Below are positions 54,521 to 63,274 of a stretch of 64,000 nt of DNA, piece by piece (position 1 is the first letter of the stretch; every line of letters begins with the position of its first letter). Made by a program: the position numbers and the translations under genes. The stretch is from Myxococcales bacterium (GTDB taxonomy: Bacteria > Myxococcota_A > Polyangia > Nannocystales > Nannocystaceae), in assembly GCA_020633295.1 (NCBI GenBank), contig JACKDW010000019.1, forward strand, positions 62,001 to 126,000. The letters run 5' to 3'. The notes beneath the pieces were generated by a model. That model made no database searches, was not told where the DNA came from, and worked only from the letters and a program-made list of their open reading frames with translations.

Positions 54521-55231
54521 GTGTCGGCCCCACGCGCGCCCCTGCGCCTCCTCCCCCTCGCGCTGCTCCTGGCCTGTCAACCAGCCGCCAACGTCGAGCG
54601 CCCCGCAGGCGCCGGCTCCGAGGCCGTCGCGACGCCGCAGCCGTCGCTCGCCAAGGGCGCGCTGCTGTCGATCGCCAGCGACGAGTACGGCGCGTTCAGC
54701 CCGGCCCCCGGCGCGCTCGGGGTCGGGGACAAGGCGCCCGACTTCGAGCTCCCGCTGAGCACCGGCGAGATGGTTCGAATGTCGGCGGCGAACCCCGGCG
54801 GCGACCTCGTGGTCGTCTTCTACCGCGGCTTCTGGTGACCCGCGTGCAACAGCCAGCTCGGGGAGCTGCAGAGGCACTACGACGACATCACCGCGACGGG
54901 CGCGAAGCTCGTGCTGATCAGCGTCGACCCGGTCGAGACGTCCAAAAAATTCGCGACGAAGCTCGGGCTTGAATTCCTGGTCGCCAGCGACCCCGAGATG
55001 AAGGTCATCGACCAGTACGGCGTGCGCAACCCCGACACGCCCGAGCTCGCGCTGCACTCCGTGTTCGTCGTCGACAAGACCGGCGCCATCATCTACCGCA
55101 AGATCGCGCGCCGACGCGTCAAGTCCCGGGAGATCGTCTGGGCGCTGCAGCGGGCGGCGATCCAGTGCTGCCCCGGTAATTGCGGCGAGACGATCTGCGC
55201 GCCGATCGAGGACGCCAGCGCCGTGCCGTGA
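54521..55231 (+). CDS. Peroxiredoxin-like lipoprotein, candidate selenoprotein (Sec106)
   Basis: One frame from GTG 54521 to 55231 is interrupted only by TGA at 54836-54838. Read as selenocysteine it gives 236 residues: lipobox LLLAC (Cys19), linker, then the thioredoxin-fold sequence GVGDKAPDFELPLSTGEMV, VVVFYRGFW-U-PAC-NSQLGELQ, AKLVLISVDPVETSKKF and SVFVVDKTGAIIYRK. The TGA replaces the first Cys of the redox CxxC. A hairpin with a GGG loop follows at the same distance as in the first selenoprotein. The C-terminus has an extra Cys cluster (CCPGNCGETIC) absent from the other copy. The two proteins share layout but differ widely in sequence. Confidence 0.85.
54854..54868 (+). promoter_or_regulatory. 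Candidate bacterial SECIS hairpin of the second selenoprotein
   Basis: A 6-base-pair stem CAGCTC/GAGCTG with a GGG loop at 54860-54862, starting 22 bases after the TGA, exactly as at 36146. The same loop and spacing in a second gene support a SelB-readable element, though the codons for QLGEL partly fix the sequence. Confidence 0.6.
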
Positions 55232-55304
55232 CCCGCGACCACCCTCGCCCCGATCGCCCGCGCGCCGCCGCGCTTGCTACACTGCGGCCTACACCGGAGC
55301 CCGC

Positions 55305-56384
55305 ATGCCACACCTTGACCTGACCCGATCCGCCCTCGCCCTGGCCTCCTTCGCGCTGCTGCTCGCCGCGCCCGCCTGCGCGGACGACATGAAGACGCCG
55401 GGCGAGACCGACGAGACCTCGGAGACAGGTGGCGACGAGAGCGACGGCGGGAGCGACGGCGAGACGGACGTGAGCGAGTCCAGCGTCGGCGAGACCACGG
55501 GCGGCCCCGGCGACATGACGGGCGACCTCACCGGTGACGCCACCGAGGATCCCACCGAGGATCCCACCGAGGATCCCACGGGCAGCGTCACCGAGGAGCC
55601 GCCCGAGCCCGTCCTGCCCATGCCCACCGGCGAGTGCCCCGAGATCGTCGAGGGCACGCTGACCTTCAACCCCGCGGGCGTCGGCAAGCCGCGCGAGGCC
55701 CGGATCTGGATCGACGAGGACGCCGCCGCCGTCGACGACGGCCCCGTCGTCTTCTACTGGCACGGCACCGGCAGCAGCACCAACGAGGCGCCCTACGGCC
55801 TGAGCAACGCCGGCGTCGACGCGTTCACGGCCGCCGGCGGCATGGTCGTCGCGGCGGTCGCCGATCCCGACGCGGGCGCGTTCCCCTGGTACCTGACCAT
55901 CGGCCAGCAGGAGGACGACCTGCTGCTCGCCGACGAGGTGCTGGGCTGTCTCAACGAGCAGTGGGGCGTCGACCCGCGCCGGATCCACGCGATCGGCATG
56001 AGCGCCGGCGGCCTGATGACCACGCAGATGAGCTACCGGCGCTCGTCGTACCTCGCGAGCGTGGCGACCTACTCCGGCGGCGTCGGCATCCAGGGCGTCC
56101 CCGACGCGCAGGATCCCAGCAACAAGTTCGCCGCGATGATCTTCCACGGCGGCGCCTCCGACAACGTGATCATCTCGTTCCAGATGGCCAGCGAGACCTA
56201 CCTCAACGACCTGTTGATGAACGACCACTTCGCGTTCATCTGCGATCACGGCAACGGCCACACCATCCCCACCGACGCCATCTCGAGCGTGCTGCAATTC
56301 TTCTCGAAGCACCCCTTCGGCGAGGTCCCCTCCCCCTACGCGGACGGCCTGCCCGACGGCTTCCCCTCGTACTGCAGCCTCTGA
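55305..56384 (+). CDS. Poly(3-hydroxybutyrate) depolymerase-like esterase lipoprotein
   Basis: A 359-residue lipoprotein with lipobox LLAAPAC (Cys25) and a Thr/Glu/Asp/Pro linker with TEDP repeats. The alpha/beta-hydrolase domain (about 105-345) shows VVFYWHGTGSS (oxyanion loop), HAIGMSAGGLMTTQM with the nucleophile Ser (GxSxG), a following Asp region (ASDNVIISF) and HGNGHTIP with the catalytic His. This pattern matches PHB depolymerase/feruloyl-esterase-like LpqC family enzymes. It is probably an extracellular ester hydrolase; the polymer is unknown. Confidence 0.88.
   Translation: MPHLDLTRSALALASFALLLAAPACADDMKTPGETDETSETGGDESDGGSDGETDVSESSVGETTGGPGDMTGDLTGDATEDPTEDPTEDPTGSVTEEPPEPVLPMPTGECPEIVEGTLTFNPAGVGKPREARIWIDEDAAAVDDGPVVFYWHGTGSSTNEAPYGLSNAGVDAFTAAGGMVVAAVADPDAGAFPWYLTIGQQEDDLLLADEVLGCLNEQWGVDPRRIHAIGMSAGGLMTTQMSYRRSSYLASVATYSGGVGIQGVPDAQDPSNKFAAMIFHGGASDNVIISFQMASETYLNDLLMNDHFAFICDHGNGHTIPTDAISSVLQFFSKHPFGEVPSPYADGLPDGFPSYCSL
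55540..55580. repeat. 12-base tandem repeat in the esterase linker
   Basis: About three copies of CCCACCGAGGAT encode the TEDP units between the lipobox and the hydrolase domain. Frame is preserved by length changes. Confidence 0.8.
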
Positions 56385-56487
56385 GTCGGCCGAGGCGCCC
56401 GGCTCCGGCCGCGCGGCCCGTCGCGTCGCGTCGCGTCGTCACGCTCGCCGCGCTGGTACGCGCGCGCTGGGCTACAGTGACGTCCTC

Positions 56488-59280
56488 ATGACTCGTGGCT
56501 TCCTTGTAGCACCCTCCCTCGCGCTGCTCATCGCCGTCGGCGTTGGGCTGTCCATCAAGACAGATACCATAACGCCCGCGGCCGCGACCGCCTCGGCAGC
56601 CGCGGCGCCGAGCGACGCGCCCGGGCTCGCGAGCCTCCGCGCCGGCTGGATCGCGGCGGTGCAGCGCGACGCGACCGCGCGCTACGCAATTACCGGCGAG
56701 GTCGGCGAGGTCGGCGAGGTCGGCGAGGTCGGCGAGGTCGGCGAGGACGGCGACGCGCGTCGCGGCGGCGGGGTGCTGGCCGCGAGCAACCCGGCCCAGG
56801 GCTTCGACGCGCGCTTCGGTCCGTCGGGCGTCGAGCTGCGCGCGGAGGACTGGGCCCTGGGGCTGCGCACCTCCTCGCTGAGCTGCGGCGACGCGCGCGA
56901 GCCCGCCGCGCGCGCGACCCCCCGCGCGCAGGACAACCGCGTCGAGTACCGTCGCCGCTTCCGCGCCGGCGACGTCACCGAGTGGTACGTCAACGGCCCG
57001 CTGGGCCTCGAGCAGGGCTACACCGTCGAGCGTGACGAGCGCTGCCCCGGCGAGCTCCGCGTCGCGCTCGCGCTCGACCCCGCGTGGTCGGTCGCGCTCG
57101 AGGGGCGCCGCGCGGCCGCGCTGACGCACCCCGGCGGCGCGCGCCTGCGCTACAGCGACCTGCACGTGACCGACGCCGACGGCCGCGTGCTCCCGGCGCG
57201 GATCGAGGCGAGCGCCGCGCACGAGCTCGCGCTCGTGGTCGACGACGACGACGCCCGCTACCCGGTGACGATCGACCCGCTCATGGCGACGGAGGAGGCC
57301 CAGCTGCTCGCCAGCGACGGGGCGCTGGGCGACAACTTCGGCTACTCGGTCGCGATCTTCGACGACGTCGCGGCCGTCGGCGCGCCCTTCGACGACGAGA
57401 ACGGGCTGAGCACCGGCGCCGTCTACATGTTCCGCGTGATGAACGGCGCGTGGGTCGAGGAGGCGAAGCTGCTCGCGAGCGACGCGCAGGGCGGCGACAA
57501 CTTCGGCTGGTCCGTCGACCTCGACGGCCCGGCGCTCGTCGTCAGCGCCAACCAAGAGGACACCAACGGCAACAACGCCGGCGCCGCCTACGTGTTCCGC
57601 TACGACGGCAACGCGTGGCTCGAGGAGGACAAGCTGCTCGCCTTCGACGGCGTCGCGTCGGACGAGTTCGGCAGCGCGGTCGCGATCCGCGGCGACGACG
57701 TCATCGTGGGCGCGCGCGGCGACGACGACGGCGGCTCGAGCTCGGGCGCGGCCTACGTCTTCACCAACAACGGCAACCAGTGGAGCCAGCAGGCCAAGCT
57801 CGTCGCCGGCGACCCCGCGGCCGGCGACCGCTTCGGCTGGTCCGTCGACATCGAGGGCGACGTCGCGGTCGTCGGCGCCTACCTCGACGACGACATGGGC
57901 GACGGCTCCGGCTCCGCCTACGTGTTCACGCGCGCGGGCGACGTCTGGAGCGAGGCGAGCAAGCTGATCGCGGACGACGGCGTCACCGGCGACAACCTCG
58001 GCCGCGCCGTCTCGCTCTCGCAGGGCCTCGCGGCCGTCGGCGCGCCGTTCCACGACGAGAAGGGCAACGAGTCCGGGGCCGCCTACGTGTACTCGGAGCA
58101 GCTCGACTGGGCCCAGGAGGCCAAGCTCGTCGCCGGCGACGGCTTCGCCGGCGACAACTTCGGCTACGCGCTGGCGATCGACAACCTCACCATCGCCGTC
58201 GGCGCGCGCGGGGACGACGACCTCGGCAGCGGTTCGGGCTCGGCGTACCTGTTCCAGCGCGTCGCCGACGAGTGGATCGAGGCCGACAAGGTGACGCCCA
58301 ACGAGGTGCTCGCGGGCGACCAGTTCGGCTTCTCGATCGACCTCTCGGGCGCGCGCCTGATCGGCGGCGGGCCCACGGCCGACGACCCCGCGACCAACGC
58401 CGGCGTGGCCTACGTGTTCGGCGTCTCGCTCGGGCTCGGCGACGGCTGCGGCGGCGACAACGAGTGCGCGAGCGGCTTCTGCGTCGACGGCGTGTGCTGC
58501 CCCAACGCCTGCGGCGGCGGCGTGGACGACTGTCAGGCGTGCAGCGTGCAGGCCGGCGCGTCGCAGGACGGCGTGTGCGGACCCGCGGCCGCAGACACCG
58601 AGTGCCGCCCCGCCGCCGGCGCGTGCGACGTCGCCGAGCTGTGCGACGGCCAGAGCCTCGAGTGCCCGGCCGACGACCTGCTCGCGCCGGACAGCGAGTG
58701 CCGGCCCGCCGCCGGCGACTGCGACGTCCCGGAGCTGTGCGACGGCGTGTCGCCCGAGTGCCCCGAGGACCTGCTCGTCGCGGCGGACAGCGAGTGCCGC
58801 CCCGCCGCCGGCGAGTGCGACGCCGCGGAGCTGTGTGACGGCGGCGGCGTCGACTGCCCCGAGGACCTGCCCGCAGAGGACGGCACGGAGTGCGCCGACG
58901 GGGTGTGCATGGACGGCGCGTGCGAGCTCGTCCCGGAGACGACGGGGACCACCGACGCGACCGACAGCGACGCGACCGACAGCGACGCGACCGATCCCTC
59001 CGCGGGGCCGACGACCGAGGATCCCGGGACCGACGGCAGCGACTCGGGCAGCGACTCGAGCACCGACTCGAGCGCCTCGACGGGGGTCGCGACGGACGCG
59101 AGCGCGACCGCGAGCGACAGCGACGGCGGCGCGACGGACAGCGCCACCGACACCGACTCAGGCGGCTCGGCCGACGACGGCTGCGGCTGTCGCCAAGACC
59201 ACGACGAAGACCGCCGCGGCGGCCCGCTCGCGCTCGCGCTCGCCCTGCTCGCGCTCCGCCGCCGCCGCCGCCGCCGCTAG
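56488..59280 (+). CDS. FG-GAP propeller plus disintegrin-like Cys repeats with MYXO-CTERM tail
   Basis: A 930-residue exported protein. An N-terminal signal (LALLIAVGVGLSI) precedes a region with five in-frame GEV repeats (about residues 70-85). Residues ~265-650 carry seven repeats of the form LLASDGALGDNFGYSVAI, FGWSVDLDGPALVVSA and AAYVFTNNGNQWSQ, typical of FG-GAP-like propellers. Then come Cys-rich repeats CRPAAGxCDVxELCDGxxxECP (about 695-810), which resemble disintegrin modules. A Ser/Thr/Asp linker follows. The tail is CGCRQDHDEDRR, a hydrophobic helix (GPLALALALLAL) and seven Arg, the MYXO-CTERM sorting signal. Cleaved and displayed on the surface. Confidence 0.9.
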   Translation: MTRGFLVAPSLALLIAVGVGLSIKTDTITPAAATASAAAAPSDAPGLASLRAGWIAAVQRDATARYAITGEVGEVGEVGEVGEVGEDGDARRGGGVLAASNPAQGFDARFGPSGVELRAEDWALGLRTSSLSCGDAREPAARATPRAQDNRVEYRRRFRAGDVTEWYVNGPLGLEQGYTVERDERCPGELRVALALDPAWSVALEGRRAAALTHPGGARLRYSDLHVTDADGRVLPARIEASAAHELALVVDDDDARYPVTIDPLMATEEAQLLASDGALGDNFGYSVAIFDDVAAVGAPFDDENGLSTGAVYMFRVMNGAWVEEAKLLASDAQGGDNFGWSVDLDGPALVVSANQEDTNGNNAGAAYVFRYDGNAWLEEDKLLAFDGVASDEFGSAVAIRGDDVIVGARGDDDGGSSSGAAYVFTNNGNQWSQQAKLVAGDPAAGDRFGWSVDIEGDVAVVGAYLDDDMGDGSGSAYVFTRAGDVWSEASKLIADDGVTGDNLGRAVSLSQGLAAVGAPFHDEKGNESGAAYVYSEQLDWAQEAKLVAGDGFAGDNFGYALAIDNLTIAVGARGDDDLGSGSGSAYLFQRVADEWIEADKVTPNEVLAGDQFGFSIDLSGARLIGGGPTADDPATNAGVAYVFGVSLGLGDGCGGDNECASGFCVDGVCCPNACGGGVDDCQACSVQAGASQDGVCGPAAADTECRPAAGACDVAELCDGQSLECPADDLLAPDSECRPAAGDCDVPELCDGVSPECPEDLLVAADSECRPAAGECDAAELCDGGGVDCPEDLPAEDGTECADGVCMDGACELVPETTGTTDATDSDATDSDATDPSAGPTTEDPGTDGSDSGSDSSTDSSASTGVATDASATASDSDGGATDSATDTDSGGSADDGCGCRQDHDEDRRGGPLALALALLALRRRRRRR
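56695..56748. repeat. 9-base tandem repeat, five copies plus one variant
   Basis: GGCGAGGTC repeated five times, then GGCGAGGAC. It encodes GEVGEV... in the propeller protein. Frame is preserved by copy change. Confidence 0.9.
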
Positions 59281-59405
59281 CCCGCGGCGAGCGTCGACGC
59301 GACGCCTCGCGGCCCGCCTCACCGCGGGCAGGTGAGGCGCGCGTCGGCGCCCGAGGTCGCAGGCGTTCGCAAGGACACCTCGTGGACGTCGCGCGACCGC
59401 GGCGA

Positions 59406-60788
59406 TCACCCGTTCGGGTTGCAGGTCACCGTGTACAGCGCGTTGCCCGTGAAGTCGGAGTAGGTGTACGGGCGGTTGAGGCCGTTGTAGGCGTCGACGG
59501 GCGTCAGCGTCCCGAGGTCGACCTTCATCACGACCTCCTCCGTGAGCGGCTGGTTGCCCTCGTCGACGTCGGACCAGTTCACGAGCCACATGTAGCCGTC
59601 GGCGTCGAAGCCCACGCCCTTGATCGTGAAGTTGCTGCTGAACACGGGGCCAGGCGCCAGCGTCTCCACGTCGAAGGAGCGGACGCCGCCGCCGCCCGAG
59701 ATCCACATCAGGTTATCGGGCCCTTCGGCCAGGCCCGAGCCGCCGCCGAAGCCCTCGATGACGTCCCAGGTCTCGGTCTCCGGGTCGAAGCGCGCGCCGG
59801 CGCTGCCGAGCGTCGACGACAGCCACACGCGCCCGTTGTGATCGACCGTGATCCCGTAGGGCGCGACGCCCATGGGCACGTCCCAGACCTGGTAGGCGAG
59901 GTTGTCGATCTTGACGCGCGCGAGCTTGCGCGCCGGGCCGAGCGTGGTGACGAAGAGGTCGCCGTGGGCGTTGACCGCCCCGCCGTAGGCCCCGAAGCTG
60001 CTGCCCGGGAAGGTCGGGATCGTGACCTTCTGGGTGATGTTGCCGGTGTCGCCGTCGACGAGGTAGGCGATGATGCCCCCGGCGGCGCCGATCCCGGGGA
60101 ACAGCCCAGGCTTCTCGCTGGTCACGGTCCACACCTGCTCGCCCGTCGCGTCGCACTGCCCGGTGACCTGTCCTTGCGTCCAGGCGACCGGGCGCTGGTT
60201 GGTGGAGCCGAAGTCGGCGTACCAGGCGCGGCACTCCTCCATCTCCCAGTCGAGCACGTCGTCCTTGCCCTGCGAGGTCTGGATCCCGGGGACGCCGTTG
60301 CGCTCGACGCAGTCGGCCGGGTCGGCGAAGAACTTCACGAGGCCGCCGTGGCGGTTGGCGACCGCGACGCTCCCGTCGAGCGCCACCGAGGTGCGCGAGG
60401 GGTTGCCCATGCCGTCGGGGCGCGTGAGGTAGCGGGCCTCCTCCTCGAGCGTGTCCATGTTGATCTTGGACACGGTGCTCTGCTCGTGGTTGGCGATCCA
60501 CACGTAGTTGAACTCGCAGCCGCAGGCGTCGTCGCCCCCGTCGGGCGCGCCGACGTCGAGCAGCGGGCCGCTGTCGCTCACGCCCTCGCTCTCGGAGCCC
60601 TCGCCGGACTCGCTGCCCCCCTGCGTCGTCGCGCCCGGACCCGCGGTCGTCTCGCCGCTCGAGTCCGGCGCGGCCGTGGTGATCGCCGTGGTCTCGTTCG
60701 CGCCCGAGTCACCGCACGAGAGCGCGAGCGCGAGCGTGAGCGTGAGCGGCAGAGGCGACGTGATCCGGAGCGCGTGCGTCGTGTGCAT
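59406..60788 (-). CDS. NHL/Vgb-like beta-propeller lipoprotein
   Basis: With start ATG 60788 the protein has 460 residues and lipobox LALALSC (Cys25) followed by Gly-Asp, then a Thr/Ser/Glu linker of about 60 residues. The mature part shows repeated YxWIANHEQSTVSKIN, SVALDGSVAVANRHGGLVKF, GAVNAHGDLFVTTLG, YGITVDHNGRVWLSST and GVGFDADGYMWLVNWSD strands, the pattern of Vgb/NHL-type propellers. There is no catalytic motif. The longer reading from 60830 lacks a leader-like N-terminus. Likely a surface-exposed binding protein. Confidence 0.85.
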   Translation of the reverse strand: MHTTHALRITSPLPLTLTLALALSCGDSGANETTAITTAAPDSSGETTAGPGATTQGGSESGEGSESEGVSDSGPLLDVGAPDGGDDACGCEFNYVWIANHEQSTVSKINMDTLEEEARYLTRPDGMGNPSRTSVALDGSVAVANRHGGLVKFFADPADCVERNGVPGIQTSQGKDDVLDWEMEECRAWYADFGSTNQRPVAWTQGQVTGQCDATGEQVWTVTSEKPGLFPGIGAAGGIIAYLVDGDTGNITQKVTIPTFPGSSFGAYGGAVNAHGDLFVTTLGPARKLARVKIDNLAYQVWDVPMGVAPYGITVDHNGRVWLSSTLGSAGARFDPETETWDVIEGFGGGSGLAEGPDNLMWISGGGGVRSFDVETLAPGPVFSSNFTIKGVGFDADGYMWLVNWSDVDEGNQPLTEEVVMKVDLGTLTPVDAYNGLNRPYTYSDFTGNALYTVTCNPNG

Positions 60789-60988
60789 ACCGAGCTCGAT
60801 AGTGACACAGCGGGCGCGTTGCACATACACACGACCCCGCCGGGCAACGGAGGTCGCCGCGATCCTCCCGGGTCATTCGTCCGCTCGCCGCCGCGCGGGC
60901 CGCCGCGCGCGTCGTGATCGCGTGACGGATCCGGGCGCCGTCGAGACGCGGACGCCGTTTCGCTCGTGACCCACGTCGTCCCCGCGCG

Positions 60989-61020
60989 TCGAGCCAAGCC
61001 GAGCCGAGCCGAGCCGAGCA
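60989..61020. repeat. GAGCC pentanucleotide repeat
   Basis: Five to six near-perfect GAGCC units (one AAGCC variant) in the intergenic region between two minus-strand lipoprotein genes. No associated ORF is evident. Confidence 0.7.
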
Positions 61021-61083
61021 GCGCCAGCGCGAGATCGCCCGCGACGACCTGTACGAGACTGCGCTTGTCCCGCGCGCGGCGGG

Positions 61084-61236
61084 ATGAGGACGCGTCGTGG
61101 GTCGTCTGACGGTCAGCTGCGCGCCTCGGTCGGGCACCAGCTCGCGCGCGCCGAGCTCAACGCCGACGGCGCGACCGACCTGATCGCCGGGACCTTCGAT
61201 CGCGGGACCGTGACGGTGCGCCTGGCGAACCCGTAG
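61084..61236 (+). pseudogene. Short FG-GAP-like C-terminal fragment
   Basis: A 50-codon frame that reads MRTRRGSSDGQL, then ARAELNADGATDLIAGTFDRG and VTVRLANP before a TAG. The central block is a single FG-GAP/VCBS calcium loop and a following strand. Nothing upstream in this strand supplies the rest of a propeller, so it looks like the 3' remnant of a larger gene or a very small ORF by chance. Confidence 0.4.
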
Positions 61237-61280
61237 CGCGGGGCCGCCGAGCGCTCGCTGGCATGGGCTACAAGCCTACA

Positions 61281-61286
61281 AAGACA
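61281..61286. promoter_or_regulatory. AGACAT half-site between gene ends
   Basis: An AGACAT motif in ACAAAGACATGG between the FG-GAP fragment and the 3' end of the lipoprotein gene at 61390. Only a half-site of the recurring palindrome; weak. Confidence 0.25.
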
Positions 61287-61309
61287 TGGCCCTTGCGCCT
61301 TCCACAACG

Positions 61310-61345
61310 CGACGAGCCGCCGCGCGGACGCGCGACGGCTCGTCG
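61310..61345 (-). terminator. Possible terminator hairpin of the (Gly-Asp)n lipoprotein gene
   Basis: Stem CGACGAGCCG / CGGCTCGTCG around a GC-rich 15-base loop, 45 bases past the stop of the minus-strand gene. No clear T-run follows, so assignment is tentative. Confidence 0.4.
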
Positions 61346-61389
61346 GGAGCGCGCGGACCCGAGGGCCCGCGCTGCGGCTCGAGGGTCGA

Positions 61390-62898
61390 CTACATCGGGC
61401 CCTGCACGCCGCACTCCATGACCTCCGAGGGGACGCAGCCCTTGCAGTCCCAGCGGAAGTTGTCGAGCGCGACCGCCGAGGCCCAGGCGTTGTCGCCCAT
61501 GTCGGCGAGGAACAGCGTGACCGAGACGACCTCGTTCGGGTTGACCGGCGCCTTGGCGGTGAGCCACTGGGTGGCCGCGCCGTCGCTGCCCTGGACCTGA
61601 TCGAAGCCGGTGCCGTCCAGCTCCGGGTCGCTGTAGATGAAGCCGTCGCCCGGGTCGAAGTAGCTGTCGAGCGCGGTGATCGTCAGCGGCTGGGCCTGCC
61701 CGTTCACGGTCACGAACGAGGTGTTGCCCGTGTACTCCTCGGCGACCTGCCAGCCGACGAAGAGGTCGTTGAAGCTCTCGAGCCACTGCGGCCACTCGGA
61801 CGAGAAGAACGCCAGGTCGTAGGAGTAGCCCTCGGTGAAGTCGGGGACCTCGATGAAGAAGCTCAGCCAGATCTGGTCGTTGGCGTCGGGGTCGAAGGCC
61901 CACTGGGCGGCGAGCGTGTTGGAGCAGTCGTTCTGCCCGTCGCAGTTCTCGAACGGCGGGTTGCCGCCGTTGTTCGGCGAGATGCCGCCCGGGTAGTTGT
62001 TGTCGCCGTCGTAGTTGTTGTTGTTGCCGTTGCCCGACTGCCCAGGCAGCCCGCTGAGCATGCCCTGGTTGTTGGGCGAGGGCAGCGTGCCGGTGCTGAA
62101 CAGGAGGAACGAGTTCGACAGCATGACGTCTTCGAACACGGGGTTCTCGTCATCGTCGTTGGTCTGCACCTTGCCCGGCTGCGGCGAGTAGTAGCCGTTG
62201 GTGCCGAACTGGGTGACGATGCGCCACGTGTTGTTGTTGACCGCCGTGTTGCCGTTCGGCGTGGTCGAGAGGCCGTCGGCCGCGCCCATGGTGTCGACGG
62301 CCATCGACGTGTAGGCGAAGATGCCGTCCTCCTCGGTGGCGCCGGGGCAGTTCATGCCGATGGCGCGCAGCGCCGCCATCCGCTTGTCGGCGAGCGTGTT
62401 GCCGATCGCCTCGCCGTTGGGGCCGAGGTCCGCGAAGTCATCGCACGGGATGTACTCGGTCGGGGCCGCGCAGGCGTCGGCGTCTCCGTCGCCATCGCCG
62501 TCTCCGTCGCCGTCTCCGTCGCCGTCTCCGTCTCCGTCTCCGTCGCCGTCTCCGTCGCCGTCTCCGTCGCCGTCTCCGTCTCCGTCGCCGTCTCCGTCGC
62601 CGTCTCCGTCGCCGTCGCCGTCGCCGTCTCCGTCACCGTCGCCGTCTCCGTCGCCGTCTCCGTCGCCGTCGCCCGTGCCGGAGTCCGTCATGCTGTCGCT
62701 GCCGCCGGTCTGGGTCATGCCCGAGTCAGTGCCGTCGGTGGACGGCCCCGCGGAGGTCTCGCCGCTGTCATCAGTATCGTCGGTGTCCGTGCCGCTGTCG
62801 GTCTCGGCGGACGTGGTGTTCGAGTCATCGCCACAACCGATAAGCAGAGCGCCAGCGGTCATGAAACAAGCCAGCGTCTTCAACGTAGTCGAGTTCAT
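61390..62898 (-). CDS. Lipoprotein with (Gly-Asp)n tract and choice-of-anchor-L-like domain
   Basis: With start ATG 62898 (AAGGGA upstream) the protein has 502 residues and lipobox ALLIGC (Cys22), then Gly-Asp-Asp. After a Ser/Thr/Asp linker it contains more than thirty consecutive Gly-Asp dipeptides (DNA 62478-62675). The mature domain (about residues 150-500) resembles choice-of-anchor L domains: CDDFADLGPNGEAIGNTL, VMLSNSFLLFSTG, WAFDPDANDQIWLSFFIEVPD, YDLAFFSSEWPQWL and ALDNFRWDCKGC. Such domains are found in secreted proteins of marine and predatory bacteria. The GD tract may chelate calcium or act as a spacer (inference). Confidence 0.8.
   Translation of the reverse strand: MNSTTLKTLACFMTAGALLIGCGDDSNTTSAETDSGTDTDDTDDSGETSAGPSTDGTDSGMTQTGGSDSMTDSGTGDGDGDGDGDGDGDGDGDGDGDGDGDGDGDGDGDGDGDGDGDGDGDGDGDGDGDGDGDGDGDGDADACAAPTEYIPCDDFADLGPNGEAIGNTLADKRMAALRAIGMNCPGATEEDGIFAYTSMAVDTMGAADGLSTTPNGNTAVNNNTWRIVTQFGTNGYYSPQPGKVQTNDDDENPVFEDVMLSNSFLLFSTGTLPSPNNQGMLSGLPGQSGNGNNNNYDGDNNYPGGISPNNGGNPPFENCDGQNDCSNTLAAQWAFDPDANDQIWLSFFIEVPDFTEGYSYDLAFFSSEWPQWLESFNDLFVGWQVAEEYTGNTSFVTVNGQAQPLTITALDSYFDPGDGFIYSDPELDGTGFDQVQGSDGAATQWLTAKAPVNPNEVVSVTLFLADMGDNAWASAVALDNFRWDCKGCVPSEVMECGVQGPM
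62478..62675. repeat. Hexanucleotide-type tandem repeat encoding (Gly-Asp)n
   Basis: GTC/CGCC and TCC-type triplets alternate (for example GTCGCCGTCTCC) over about 200 bases, coding Gly-Asp on the minus strand with synonymous changes only. Perfect peptide periodicity with varied codons shows selection for the dipeptide. Confidence 0.95.
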
Positions 62899-63198
62899 CG
62901 TGTTGATTCCCTTCATGGATGGATGCATTTGAGCGACCGAAATCGCGCGTGCGTGCCGCGCGGCGACGTCCTACGTCCCGGCGAGCACCGCGTGTATGTC
63001 CAATGGACTCGGGTTCCTTCAAGGGGGCGGCGAGGCGTGGGCCGGCGCCAGCGCATCATCGGGGAAACGCGTTTGCCCCGCGCTACGGACGCGCACGCGA
63101 CGATCCATGGACCTCGGCGAGCTCGAAGCGCGAAGAATTCCGTGACGGAGCACACGACCGTTTCGACCAAAGCGCCCCGGGAGAAGCGATGACCGAAG
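62899..63198. other. 300-base intergenic region
   Basis: Between the (Gly-Asp)n lipoprotein start and the terminator of the next gene. An ATGTCC half-site at 62996-63001 (67 bases before the gene) is the only notable element. No ORF is convincing. Confidence 0.4.
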
Positions 63199-63234
63199 AA
63201 AAAAACGAAGGCGCCCTTACCAAGGACGCCTTCG
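63199..63234 (-). terminator. Intrinsic terminator of the lamin-tail-domain gene
   Basis: On the minus strand an 8-base stem CGAAGGCG / CGCCTTCG encloses a small inner pairing (CCTT/AAGG) and is followed by seven T residues. This is a classical rho-independent terminator about 40 bases past the stop at 63275, the clearest one in the window. Confidence 0.9.
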
Positions 63235-63274
63235 CTCTGGGGCGCGCCTGCGGGCCCATGCCCGCGAACGCCTG

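Noticed and set aside
62478..62675. CRISPR-like or non-coding repeat
   Set aside because: It encodes an uninterrupted Gly-Asp tract inside a clear lipoprotein gene.
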